A DNA stretch of 64,000 bases, from contig NZ_JAFEVZ010000002.1 in the NCBI RefSeq assembly GCF_022802975.1, forward strand, positions 1 through 64,000. Reading direction: 5' to 3'. The notes under the pieces are model-generated. The model was given only the letters and a program-made list of their open reading frames with translations, did not search any database and was not told where the DNA came from. This document shows positions 16,520 to 25,254 of this stretch, one piece after another. The translations under genes and the position numbers were made by a program. How positions within the stretch are numbered: the stretch's first letter is position 1; each line of letters opens with the position of its first letter. This stretch comes from Flavobacterium pectinovorum. Its GTDB lineage: Bacteria > Bacteroidota > Bacteroidia > Flavobacteriales > Flavobacteriaceae.

Positions 16520-17317
16520 ATGGATTTAGGACTAAAAGGTAAAATTGTAGTAGTTTCCGGTTCAGCCGGAAAAGAAGGAAGTATTGGAGAAACCATAATT
16601 AAAAGACTGGCAGATGAAGGAGCTATTCCGGCATTGGTAGACAGAAACAGCCGTGGTGTTGGGTATGCAGAAGAACTTCAGAAAAGAGGAATTGATGCCT
16701 TATTTGTTCAGACGGATGTTACCAATCCTGAAGAAATGGAAAATGCCGTTAAACAAATTATAGCCAAATACGGCAGAATTGATGCCGTAATCAATAACGT
16801 AGGTGTTAATGACGGCGTTAGCTTAGATTCAAGTTATGAGGAATTTATGGATTCTTTAAAACTGAATGTGGTAAGTTACTTTTTAATGGTAAAATATGCA
16901 CTTCCGTATCTAAAAGAATCAAAAGGGAATGTTTTAAATATTGGGTCAAAAGTGGCTTTGACAGGACAAGGTGGAACTTCAGGTTATGCTGCTGCAAAAG
17001 GGGGCGTTCTTGGACTGACCAGAGAATGGGCAGTAGATTTGATTCAGTACGGAATTCGTTCGAATGCGATTATCATTGCAGAAAGTTATACTCCGGCATA
17101 CGAAGACTGGATCAAGACATTACCGGATGGAGAAACGGTTTTGAAAAAAATCAATAAAAGTATTCCGTTTGAATCCAGAATGACTAAAACAGAAGAAATT
17201 GCAGATACAGCACTTTTTATTATTTCTGAGCGTTCTTCTCACACGACAGGACAATTTGTTTTTGTTGATGGTGGTTATGTACACCTGGATCGTGCGTTAA
17301 TCAGTGATGTAAATTAG
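16520..17317 (+). CDS. SDR, probable L-fucose dehydrogenase
   Basis: The product is 265 aa. Opening MDLGLKGKIVVVSG, NNVGVNDGVSLDSS, SKVALTGQGGTSGYAAAKGG, LTREWAV and the ending HTTGQFVFVDGGYVHLDRAL agree well with the Burkholderia-type SDR L-fucose dehydrogenase as I recall it. It would oxidise L-fucose (possibly L-galactose) to the lactone. Catalytic Ser and the Tyr-x-x-x-Lys pair are intact. The glycine-rich motif is altered: SGSAGKEGSIGE instead of TGxxxGIG, with a three-residue insertion, which may shift cofactor preference. The stop TAG at 17315-17317 abuts the lactonase gene, so the two are translationally coupled and form consecutive steps. Confidence 0.82.
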   Translation: MDLGLKGKIVVVSGSAGKEGSIGETIIKRLADEGAIPALVDRNSRGVGYAEELQKRGIDALFVQTDVTNPEEMENAVKQIIAKYGRIDAVINNVGVNDGVSLDSSYEEFMDSLKLNVVSYFLMVKYALPYLKESKGNVLNIGSKVALTGQGGTSGYAAAKGGVLGLTREWAVDLIQYGIRSNAIIIAESYTPAYEDWIKTLPDGETVLKKINKSIPFESRMTKTEEIADTALFIISERSSHTTGQFVFVDGGYVHLDRALISDVN

Positions 17318-17322
17318 TGTTT

Positions 17323-18159
17323 ATGAATAACCGAATTGACTCCCATCAGCATTTTTGGATACTTGATCCGGTTCGAGACAGCTGGATTGATGATTCGATG
17401 CAAAAGATTCAAAGGGATTTTTTACCCGAAGATTTAGGACCATTGCTTTCCCAAAATCAATTTTCAGGCTGTGTGGCTGTTCAGGCGAGTCAGTCTGAAG
17501 AAGAAACCGAATTTTTATTGGATCTGGCTTCAAAAAATGATTTTATAAAAGGAGTCGTTGGCTGGATTGATTTGAGAGCTAATAACATTTCAGAACGATT
17601 AAAATACTTTTCGAAACATGAAAAACTGAAAGGTTTCAGGCATGTCGTGCAGGGAGAACCGGATGATTTTATGTTTAGGACAGCTTTTCGTAACGGAATC
17701 GAAGCTTTAAAAGAATTTGATTTTACTTATGATATTCTAATTTTTCATCGTCAATTGCCGGCTGCAATAGATTTGGTAAAATCATTTCCTGAACAAAAAT
17801 TTGTCATTGATCATATTGCAAAACCGGATATTAAATCGGGCGATATTGCATCATGGAAAAAAGGAATAGAAGAGATTTCTAAATTTGAAAATGTTTGGTG
17901 TAAAATTTCCGGAATGGTTACAGAAGCCGACTGGGATAATTGGAAATCATCTGATTTAAAACCATATCTGGATGTGATTTTTGAAAACTTTTCTGCAGAC
18001 AAATTGATGTTTGGTTCGGATTGGCCAGTTTGTAATGTGGCTTCAGATTATAAGCAACTGGTAAAAACATTAGAAGATTATATGTCTCAGTTTTCAATAG
18101 AGGATCAGAATAAAATCTGGTCTGAAAATGCGAAATCATTTTATAATTTGAATGACTAA
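17323..18159 (+). CDS. Amidohydrolase-superfamily lactonase, likely L-fuconolactonase
   Basis: The product is 278 aa from the ATG at 17323. A GTG at 17317 overlapping the previous stop would add two residues. It belongs to COG3618, the L-fuconolactonase/L-rhamnonolactonase group: IDSHQHFWILDP with the HxH metal motif at the N-terminus, WIDLRA, GFRHVVQGEPDDF, the VIDHIAKP histidine, WCKISGMVTEAD, and the metal/catalytic Asp in MFGSDWPV. It opens the lactone made by the preceding SDR, giving L-fuconate (or L-rhamnonate). The following reaction would need an aldonate dehydratase, and no enolase- or IlvD-type gene is present in the window. Confidence 0.88.
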   Translation: MNNRIDSHQHFWILDPVRDSWIDDSMQKIQRDFLPEDLGPLLSQNQFSGCVAVQASQSEEETEFLLDLASKNDFIKGVVGWIDLRANNISERLKYFSKHEKLKGFRHVVQGEPDDFMFRTAFRNGIEALKEFDFTYDILIFHRQLPAAIDLVKSFPEQKFVIDHIAKPDIKSGDIASWKKGIEEISKFENVWCKISGMVTEADWDNWKSSDLKPYLDVIFENFSADKLMFGSDWPVCNVASDYKQLVKTLEDYMSQFSIEDQNKIWSENAKSFYNLND

Positions 18160-18180
18160 AATGATAATTTCAGTTAATAA

Positions 18181-18213
18181 AAAAAGCGTGAATTTCTACA
18201 ATTCACGCTTTTT
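18181..18213. terminator. Bidirectional rho-independent terminator
   Basis: Perfect 13-bp stem AAAAAGCGTGAAT (18181-18193) with its complement at 18201-18213, 7-base loop, and T-tracts in both directions. It ends the deoxyhexose operon and the convergent PL10 gene. Confidence 0.9.
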
Positions 18214-18233
18214 TTATATTTAGTTCAGACTTT

Positions 18234-19436
18234 TTATTTTTTTAAGACATCAGTTTCAGGAGTCCATTTTTTCTGCCACTCCGGATATTTTTTTAATACT
18301 TTCTCAGGATTGTAGGTGTACCACGCATAACCGCTTCGACGCTCACGGCTTACTTCGGCCAGTGAATATAGGTACACACTATCTCTATCGCAAAATAAAG
18401 GTCTTCCGGTTCCTAATTCATAATAACGTGTCCAGATTGGAGGTGCTGTAGAATCGGTTACAACACGACGATCATCTTTAACTTTCTTGAATTTTGAGTC
18501 AAATTCAGGAGCTTCAAAAGTTTCTATTCTGGTATTGTATATTTTAGAATCCTCAAACCATTTAACGGCGCTTTGTATCGATCTGATAACCTGTTCGCTA
18601 GGGTTGTCAATCTTCATTAAAAACAAAACAATATCAACACTCTCTGCATTACTGACACTTGGCGGTTCAAACTTTCTCGCCCATACAGGAAGTAATGTTA
18701 CTTCGTCATGTTGCTGACACCAGGCACTAAGTTTTCCGTGGTCAGAAATTTGTGTTTTTAAGATACAGTCTATTCCTTTTTCGTAAGCTTTACTTACTTT
18801 GTTTTTTGTTTCAGTATCTATGAAACTAAAATTAGAATCGTTCTGAACTATTTTTCCTAACAAATTCATGATTCCCATGTAAGCACCATCATTAAAAGTT
18901 ATATGGCGGCTATACCCTTTTTCTAAAGGAAAATATTGTGGCCATCCTCCATTAGAAAATTGTGCTTCCAGAATAAAATCGATTCCTTTTAGACAGGCAG
19001 TTTTGTATTTTTCAATTTTAGTCTGCGTGTAGACCTGTGCAAGGTAATAGATATGTGTATAGGTGGTAGCGTTATCAAAAGTGGTATGTAAAATTGATTT
19101 TGAACTTACAACATCATTTATTTGTTCAAGCGTCAAAATAGCACGCATATCATAATTTTTTGGCCACCCTCCGTTATCACGTTGAAAATAGATGATATTA
19201 TCCGCTATTTTAGTGTATTCAGATTCTTCGTATCTCGGCTGATTTGGTATCGGATTTACAATATTGTTTTTATCGGTAATACCGTACCAGTGATTCGTGC
19301 TGTCGCCAAATAGTTTTGTGCTGATCACTGCTTTATTATTTTTGTCGGTTTGTGCGACAGAATAAAGGAATGAAAAAGAGATTGTGATAGCGAATAATAA
19401 GCTCTTGTTTCTGGATAATTTTTGCAGGATTTTCAT
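18234..19436 (-). CDS. Pectate lyase, PL10
   Basis: The product is 400 aa with an N-terminal signal peptide (ending YSVAQ, about residue 29). PL10 lyases cleave de-esterified homogalacturonan by beta-elimination. Landmarks: FQRDNGGWPKNYDM, the TTFDNATTYTHIYYLAQVY block, QFSNGGWPQYFPL, FNDGAYMGIMNLL, WCQQHDEVTLLPVWARKFEPPS, and the conserved end block PIWTRYYELGTGRPLFCDRD. Length fits a single catalytic domain without binding modules, and there is no T9SS domain, so it is probably periplasmic. It is downstream of the GH28 gene on the same strand, with a 70-bp gap holding a hairpin. Confidence 0.9.
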   Translation of the reverse strand: MKILQKLSRNKSLLFAITISFSFLYSVAQTDKNNKAVISTKLFGDSTNHWYGITDKNNIVNPIPNQPRYEESEYTKIADNIIYFQRDNGGWPKNYDMRAILTLEQINDVVSSKSILHTTFDNATTYTHIYYLAQVYTQTKIEKYKTACLKGIDFILEAQFSNGGWPQYFPLEKGYSRHITFNDGAYMGIMNLLGKIVQNDSNFSFIDTETKNKVSKAYEKGIDCILKTQISDHGKLSAWCQQHDEVTLLPVWARKFEPPSVSNAESVDIVLFLMKIDNPSEQVIRSIQSAVKWFEDSKIYNTRIETFEAPEFDSKFKKVKDDRRVVTDSTAPPIWTRYYELGTGRPLFCDRDSVYLYSLAEVSRERRSGYAWYTYNPEKVLKKYPEWQKKWTPETDVLKK

Positions 19437-19450
19437 AGCAAATTTTTAAG

Positions 19451-19493
19451 TTGGCTTCTGTTGTGTTTTTTGCTTAGACATAACAGAAGCCAA
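19451..19493. terminator. Hairpin between GH28 and PL10 genes
   Basis: Perfect 12-bp stem TTGGCTTCTGTT (19451-19462) with its complement at 19482-19493. There is no clear U-tract after it on the minus strand, so it may be an attenuating or RNA-stabilising hairpin rather than a full terminator. Confidence 0.55.
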
Positions 19494-19506
19494 ATGGTTT
19501 AATCAA

Positions 19507-21195
19507 CTATAGTTTTACAGCTGATTTCGGAACAGTTTCTCCGATGATGGTTTTTTTAGCAAAATCTGAATTTACAGAAGGAACAAATTCAACATTCTCA
19601 GTAGCTTCTCCATTAATCGTAATAGCATCAGATGCTGTCGAATTAAATTCAATATTTTTAAAAGACATATTTTTACCGTTATAAATACTAATTACGTTTG
19701 GTGTTTTAATATCCAGTTTAGCATTGCTGATTTTGATTCCGTTAGCATCAATGATTGAAAATCCTTTTTCTGCTTTGGCCGTTAAATTCGAAATTTCAAT
19801 GTTTTCAAGATTCATTTCTGGTAATCCTTGTAAAAATACAGCTTGTTGTGCTCCTGCAATGGTGATGTTTTTTATCGAAATATTTTTAAACTGAGGTGTT
19901 TTTTCATCAACAGGCATTTTTTTGGTAGTGATGGTGTTTCCGCCTTCAGCCAAAGTTTCTGCAATAGATTTTCCACCATAATATAGATCAAAAGAAATGG
20001 CCTGAGAAGGAATATCAGTCATGAAAATATCAGAGATAAAAATATTTTCGACAACACCTCCGCGTCCTCGGTTACTTTTAAAACGCAATCCAACATCTGT
20101 TCCCATAAAAGAACAATTAGAAACGTGCAGGTTTTTTACACCTCCGGACATTTCACTTCCTACCGTTACACCTCCGTGACCATGATAGACGATATTGTTT
20201 TTTACGATAATGTTTTCACAAGGAACACCTCGGTCACGCCCGTCTTTATCTTTTCCTGATTTGATACAAATCGCATCATCACCAACATCAAAACTTGAAT
20301 TTTCAACGATAACATTTTTACAGGATTCTACATCAAGACCATCTCCGTTTTGCGAAAACCAAGGGTTGCGAACCGTTACATTTCGAACAATTAAATCTTC
20401 AATCAGTAACGGATGAATGTTCCATGCCGGAGAATTTTGAAATACAGGTCCGTCAAATAACACTCTTTTACTGTTTTGAATACTAACCAAAACCGGACGT
20501 AAGAAATCATGAATAGCTTCAAAATCTTCTTTGGTTTTTAAATCCAGACGTACATTCTGATCTGCACCTACAGAAGCTTTCATAAAGGTTTCTGATGGAT
20601 ACCAGCTTGTTTTACTTTCGTTCAAAACTCCGCCAGAAGCAACAAATTTCTTCCATTGGCTTTCTGTAAGTTTAGCTTTTTTAACCTGTCTCCAAACTTC
20701 ACCGGAACCATCCCAAACACCATTTCCGGTAAAGGCAACATCTTCAAGGTTTTTTCCGTAAAGAGGAGAAATACAACGCCAGGTATTTAAACCTTCAAAA
20801 CTGGTTTCGATAATTGGGTATAAACTTTTATCAGGAGAAAATTTGATTAAAGCACCGGTTTGTGCATGTAACTCAATTTTGCTTTTTAGAATGATTGGAC
20901 CAGTTAACCAGATTCCCGGAGGAATAATTAATTTTCCGCCTCCTTTTTTTGAAAGCGCATTAATAGCATCTTCAAAAGCTTTTGTGTTTAAAACATATCC
21001 TCCGTTTACAGCGTCAAAATCCTTTAAATTGACAGTGTTTTTGGGAATTTTTGGCTCATTGACCTTTGCCATTTTAAATTCAATGTTGTCGTAAGTGCCA
21101 TTGGATTTTGACTTTTGAGCTACCGCATTTCCTGAACAGCCAATAGTCAGAACAGCCAATAGCATACGGAAAAATTGTTTTGGATTAGTTTTCAT
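19507..21195 (-). CDS. Polygalacturonase, GH28
   Basis: The product is 562 aa: signal peptide (ending NAVAQ, about residue 26), then a right-handed beta-helix. The GH28 signature is complete: NPWFSQNGDGLD (about residues 281-292), GDDAICIKSGKD (about 304-315), the catalytic His in YHGHGGVTVGSE, and LRFKSNRGRGG carrying the conserved RxK. The length and the N-terminal extension (residues 55-200, with LIIPPGIWLTGPI) suit exo-acting enzymes or those that act on short galacturonides in the periplasm, though this cannot be settled here. Its start is 397 bp from the divergent beta-helix gene at 21592. Confidence 0.92.
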   Translation of the reverse strand: MKTNPKQFFRMLLAVLTIGCSGNAVAQKSKSNGTYDNIEFKMAKVNEPKIPKNTVNLKDFDAVNGGYVLNTKAFEDAINALSKKGGGKLIIPPGIWLTGPIILKSKIELHAQTGALIKFSPDKSLYPIIETSFEGLNTWRCISPLYGKNLEDVAFTGNGVWDGSGEVWRQVKKAKLTESQWKKFVASGGVLNESKTSWYPSETFMKASVGADQNVRLDLKTKEDFEAIHDFLRPVLVSIQNSKRVLFDGPVFQNSPAWNIHPLLIEDLIVRNVTVRNPWFSQNGDGLDVESCKNVIVENSSFDVGDDAICIKSGKDKDGRDRGVPCENIIVKNNIVYHGHGGVTVGSEMSGGVKNLHVSNCSFMGTDVGLRFKSNRGRGGVVENIFISDIFMTDIPSQAISFDLYYGGKSIAETLAEGGNTITTKKMPVDEKTPQFKNISIKNITIAGAQQAVFLQGLPEMNLENIEISNLTAKAEKGFSIIDANGIKISNAKLDIKTPNVISIYNGKNMSFKNIEFNSTASDAITINGEATENVEFVPSVNSDFAKKTIIGETVPKSAVKL

Positions 21196-21449
21196 TCGTA
21201 TTGAATTAGTTAAAGTTTGATTTTTTATATATCGAAATAGTACGATATGTTTATATTGGTAAAACTTTTTTTATAAATAGTAAAATAAGTTCCCCAAAAA
21301 AACGAAAATACTACAATGTAATCGATTGCACAAATTTAATAAAAATATTTACAATATATTTAATAGGTGAAATAGGATTCTAACATCTTTAAGTCTAATA
21401 TTTTTTTGTCAAAAATTAAAAACTATCATTAAGCACATTTAAAAGAATA

Positions 21450-21493
21450 CAGGAGGGAACAGGACACTTATATTTTTATGTTCTGTTAAATTG
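21450..21493 (+). promoter_or_regulatory. CAGGA direct repeat and -7 box upstream of beta-helix gene
   Basis: CAGGA at 21450 and CAGGA at 21460 are exactly 10 bp apart, followed by TAAATTG at 21487-21493 (one base short of TAnnTTTG). The distance of 37 bp from the first repeat to the TA of the box equals that at the GH78 and susC promoters. Confidence 0.65.
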
Positions 21494-21510
21494 TATTCAT
21501 TATTTGGTAA

Positions 21511-21529
21511 AAGTGTAAAAAATACATTT
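21511..21529 (+). promoter_or_regulatory. 19-bp operator copy
   Basis: AAGTGTAAAAAATACATTT fits AAATGT-N7-ACATTT with one mismatch. It lies 63 bp before the start of the beta-helix gene and downstream of the predicted promoter. Confidence 0.65.
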
Positions 21530-21591
21530 ATTTGTAAATCTAATACTGTCAAGAAATAAAACCTTTACGGTTTTACCTAAAAAAGAAAAAA

Positions 21592-24114
21592 ATGCGTTTA
21601 AATATTTTTACTAAAGTTTTCATTATCTTTTTGATAACAATTTGCACATGCTCATTACATGCTGCTGAAATCTGGGTTTCTCCACAAGGAAAAGATATTA
21701 ATCCTGGGACAAAATCAAGTCCGTTGGCGACCGTTCAGATGGCTGTGAGAAAAGCGAGAGAACTACGCCGTCTGAAAGATCCATCCATAAAAGATGGAAT
21801 TCGCATAATTGTAATGAACGGAACCTATCATTTAAACGAGCCATTATTCATAAGACCTGAAGATTCCGGAACGGCAGAAAGTCCAACGACTATTGAAGCT
21901 GATGTCAATGCCAAGCCTATTTTAAGCGGCGGAATCGAAATCAAAAACTGGAAAAAATCAACACTTGCCATAAACGGTTTAAAAATAGGAACAATTTGGG
22001 AAGCCGATGCACCTCAGCAGGCGGGCGAAATCATCAATTACCGTCAGTTATGGGTGAATGGCAAAAAAGCCGTAAGAGCCAAAAGTACAGTCGGAACCAA
22101 AATGGAGAGAATTCTTTCCTGGGATGCCGCAACCGAAACTTGCTGGATTCCTTTTAAAAACAAATCAGTTAAGTTTGAACCGGGAATGGAAATGTACATC
22201 GTGCAATGGTGGGCCATCGCTAATCTCCGAATCAAAAATATTGAAATAGTTAAAGACAGCGCAAGGCTTTCATTCGAACAGCCGGAAAGCAAAATTCAGA
22301 GCGAACATCCTTGGCCAGCTCCGTGGATTTCTAAAAATAACGGAAATTCAGCGTTCTATTTAAACAACGGAATCTCGATGCTGAACGAACCTGGAGAATG
22401 GTATCTGGATAGGAAAAAAGCTAAAATTTATTATATCCCAAGAAAAGGAGAAGAACTGAATTCGGCTAAAGTTACTGCGCCGGTTTTAGAAAATTTGGTA
22501 AAAATTGAAGGAACTCTGGATACTCCGGTACATCATTTTAATTTCAAAGGAATTTCGTTTCAGTACAGCAATTGGCTTCGTCCTTCATATCAGGGACACG
22601 TTCCGTTGCAGGCAGGAATGTATTTACTCGATGCCTACAAACTGAAAACTCCGGGAACTCCGAATCAGGCGACTTTAGAAAATCAGGGCTGGGTTGGGAG
22701 ACCAAGAGCAGCTGTTGAGGTAAATTATGCGAATAATACACTTTTCGAATCTTGTACTTTTGAACATCTGTCTTCTACAGGATTAGATTTGCACCGAGGA
22801 ACGAATCATAATATTGTCAAAGGAAACCTTTTCAAAGACATTGGCGGCAACGGAATTAATTTGGGTGTTTTCTCCGAAGAATCTTTTGAAGCGCATTTAC
22901 CTTATACCGTAAAAGATGATAGAGTAGTTTGTTCAGATGAATTGATTACCGATAACTTAATTACCAATGTGGCTAATGAAGATTGGGGATGTCTGGGAAT
23001 TGCTGCCGGTTTTATAAGAAATCTGACGATTGAACATAACGAAATTTCAGATGTGGCCTATAGCGGTATTTCGATGGGTTGGGGTTGGACGCACACCGAA
23101 AACGTGATGCGTAACAATAAAATTCAGCGAAATAAAATTCATCATTACGCCAAACATTTACACGATGTAGCCGGAATTTATACACTTTCAGCACAGGCGG
23201 ACAGCCGAATTGAAGAGAACTATATTGATAAAGTGTACAACAGTCCGTATGCACACGATCCATTTTTATGGCTGTATTTGTATACCGATGAAGGAAGTCA
23301 GGGCTTTACGATTAAAAACAACTGGATTCCAATTCAGAAAATCCTGAAAAACAACAATGGCCCGAAAGGAAATATCTGGCAGGACAATTATGCTTTTGTA
23401 GATCCAAAAATCAAAGAAAATGCCGGAATTCGTGCGCCATACAACAACCTATTAGCGAAAGAAGTTGTCGTTGACGAAGCCTGGGGATTGCAGGAAATGC
23501 CAAAATCGGTTGCCATAGAATTAATTGGAAAAGATCTGGATATCGAAAAAATTAAATCGACGATAAAAGGTTTCCGAATTGTAGGCGAAGAATTGTACCA
23601 ATGGGAAAATCATTTGGTAATTTATGGATTGATGAATCAGCCGGAAAGAACGAAACGAAAACTGGCTTTGGCTTTTCCAACAGTGGAAATAAAAATCTAC
23701 GAAAATCCGGTTTATGATTTTCAGAATTTCCAAAGATGCAAAGATGCCAAAGTAGCTTCTGAATGGGAGAATATCGTTCTGACTGCAAATTTAGTTGAAG
23801 ACGAAAAACTGCAAAAAGAATACGTGGATTATCATACCACCCAATTCGAAAAATGGCCGGAAATCGCCAAAGGTTTCTGCAACGCTGATTTTCAGCAATT
23901 GCAGGTTTTCAAAAACGGAAGACAATTAATGTTGGTGATCAGTATTCCGAAAGGAGAAAATCTGGATAAACTGAATCCAAAAACTACCGAAAACAATCCG
24001 CGTGTAGATGATTGGAACGCCTTAATGAAAAAATACCAAACTGGAATCGAAGGCACAAAGCCGGGAGAAGTTTGGATTTTTCTGAACAAAGTTAAAGCAG
24101 AAGAGAAAAAGTAG
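21592..24114 (+). CDS. Secreted right-handed beta-helix protein, possible GH141-like glycosidase
   Basis: The product is 840 aa with a signal peptide (about residues 1-24, ending LHAAE). WVSPQGKDINPGTKSSPLAT and the YHLNEPLFIRPEDSG segment are typical of extracellular beta-helix proteins. A beta-sandwich-like insertion with QLWVNGKKAVRAKS follows. The helix core (about residues 330-620) has repeated short strands such as NTLFESCTFEHLSSTGLDLH and NEISDVAYSGISMGW. The architecture resembles GH141, which includes an alpha-L-fucosidase from rhamnogalacturonan II degradation; that fits the L-fucose genes nearby, but I cannot confirm family membership by eye. It could instead be another pectin-side-chain hydrolase or a lyase. 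It begins a tight operon with the Gfo/Idh and SSS genes. Confidence 0.6.
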   Translation: MRLNIFTKVFIIFLITICTCSLHAAEIWVSPQGKDINPGTKSSPLATVQMAVRKARELRRLKDPSIKDGIRIIVMNGTYHLNEPLFIRPEDSGTAESPTTIEADVNAKPILSGGIEIKNWKKSTLAINGLKIGTIWEADAPQQAGEIINYRQLWVNGKKAVRAKSTVGTKMERILSWDAATETCWIPFKNKSVKFEPGMEMYIVQWWAIANLRIKNIEIVKDSARLSFEQPESKIQSEHPWPAPWISKNNGNSAFYLNNGISMLNEPGEWYLDRKKAKIYYIPRKGEELNSAKVTAPVLENLVKIEGTLDTPVHHFNFKGISFQYSNWLRPSYQGHVPLQAGMYLLDAYKLKTPGTPNQATLENQGWVGRPRAAVEVNYANNTLFESCTFEHLSSTGLDLHRGTNHNIVKGNLFKDIGGNGINLGVFSEESFEAHLPYTVKDDRVVCSDELITDNLITNVANEDWGCLGIAAGFIRNLTIEHNEISDVAYSGISMGWGWTHTENVMRNNKIQRNKIHHYAKHLHDVAGIYTLSAQADSRIEENYIDKVYNSPYAHDPFLWLYLYTDEGSQGFTIKNNWIPIQKILKNNNGPKGNIWQDNYAFVDPKIKENAGIRAPYNNLLAKEVVVDEAWGLQEMPKSVAIELIGKDLDIEKIKSTIKGFRIVGEELYQWENHLVIYGLMNQPERTKRKLALAFPTVEIKIYENPVYDFQNFQRCKDAKVASEWENIVLTANLVEDEKLQKEYVDYHTTQFEKWPEIAKGFCNADFQQLQVFKNGRQLMLVISIPKGENLDKLNPKTTENNPRVDDWNALMKKYQTGIEGTKPGEVWIFLNKVKAEEKK

Positions 24115-24123
24115 AATAAAGAA

Positions 24124-24160
24124 AAAATCTGCTCAATCTGCGTAATCTGCGTGAAAAATA
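24124..24160. repeat. Short AATCTGCG-family repeat
   Basis: TCTGCTCAATCTGCG, TAATCTGCGTGAAAA: a single-sided copy of the AATCTGCG repeat family, without the complementary arm found in the longer copies. Confidence 0.6.
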
Positions 24161-24189
24161 AAACTAACAATCTTAATTAACCACACCTC

Positions 24190-25254
24190 ATGTTAAAAAT
24201 AGCAATCTTAGGACTTGGAGAAGGACGTAGCACGATGTCGGCCGCTTTAGAAAGTTCAAAATTAGAACTTGTAAAAGTGTGCGACAGAAATGAAGAAATC
24301 TGCAAGCAAAGAGCAAAAGAATTCGATTTTCATTCATACACAACTAATTACGACGATTTATTAAACGATGAATCCATTGACATCATCGCGATTTATACGC
24401 CGGACCATCTGCACGCTCAACACGTAAAGCAGGCTTTACTGGCAGGAAAGCACGTAGTGTGTACCAAACCGTTTATCGATGATCTTTCGGATGCTAAAGA
24501 ACTATTGGAACTAAGTAAAACAACCGGTAAAAAGGTTTTCATCGGACAAAGTTCAAGATTCTTCGAACCGGCCAAAAGACAAAGAGCCGATTATGAAGCC
24601 GGCTTAATAGGTGATTTAATTACGATTGAAGCGCAATATCACGCAGATCACAGATGGTTTTTAAAGAAAGAATGGTCATTATTGCAGTCTTTCAAATGGC
24701 TGTACGGAGGTTTGAGCCATCCTGTAGATTTCATTCGTTGGTATCTTCCAAATATTCAGGAAGTAATGGGGTATGGAATGATCAGCAGTAACGGAGCTGT
24801 TGCAGGCTTAAAAAACGAAGATACGATGCATTTTATTTTCAAAGCTACAGATGGAAGAATTGCCAGAGTGAGCGGAGTTTATACTTCGCCAACACAGCCA
24901 GCTCAAAGAGACAGTGGAATGAGCACAATTTTGAGAGCAACAGAAGGTGCGAGTCAGGCCGATTATCACGAATTGCGTTATGCCGTTACGGACAAAACCG
25001 GTGAAGAAAAAGTGATCACCTGGGGAGACAGCACTATAAAATATTATTTCCGTTTTGAAGGGCAGAGCCATCATGGCGGAGAATACCAAAATTATTTAGA
25101 ATATTTTGTGGACAGTATTGAACAGAATTTTGAAGCCTATCCAAATATGGAAGAAGGCATCGGAACCGTGGCATTATTACAGGCAATGGATAAATCATTA
25201 CAAACCGGAATGCCAGTAAAAATTGCTGATGTTCTTAACGAATACGGACTATGA
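24190..25254 (+). CDS. Gfo/Idh/MocA-family oxidoreductase (second copy)
   Basis: The product is 354 aa and cytosolic. The N-terminus is AILGLGEGRSTMSAAL, with a Rossmann glycine motif that lacks the classical third glycine. AIYTPDHLHAQHVKQALLAGKHV leads to TKPF, where EKP is usual. GLSHPVDFIRWYLP is the conserved His region of the C-terminal domain. It is probably a sugar or uronate oxidoreductase. Its stop overlaps the symporter start by four bases (ATGA), so it should act on what that symporter imports. Only about 25% similarity by eye to the first copy at 6238-7302, so the two are not recent duplicates. Confidence 0.85.
   Translation: MLKIAILGLGEGRSTMSAALESSKLELVKVCDRNEEICKQRAKEFDFHSYTTNYDDLLNDESIDIIAIYTPDHLHAQHVKQALLAGKHVVCTKPFIDDLSDAKELLELSKTTGKKVFIGQSSRFFEPAKRQRADYEAGLIGDLITIEAQYHADHRWFLKKEWSLLQSFKWLYGGLSHPVDFIRWYLPNIQEVMGYGMISSNGAVAGLKNEDTMHFIFKATDGRIARVSGVYTSPTQPAQRDSGMSTILRATEGASQADYHELRYAVTDKTGEEKVITWGDSTIKYYFRFEGQSHHGGEYQNYLEYFVDSIEQNFEAYPNMEEGIGTVALLQAMDKSLQTGMPVKIADVLNEYGL

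Larger units (their letters stand above)
21196..21591. other. Divergent intergenic control region
   Basis: No gene is seen in these 396 bp. The half nearest the GH28 gene is AT-rich without a clear motif. The half nearest the beta-helix gene holds a CAGGA direct repeat, a -7-like box and one 19-bp operator copy, listed separately. Confidence 0.6.
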
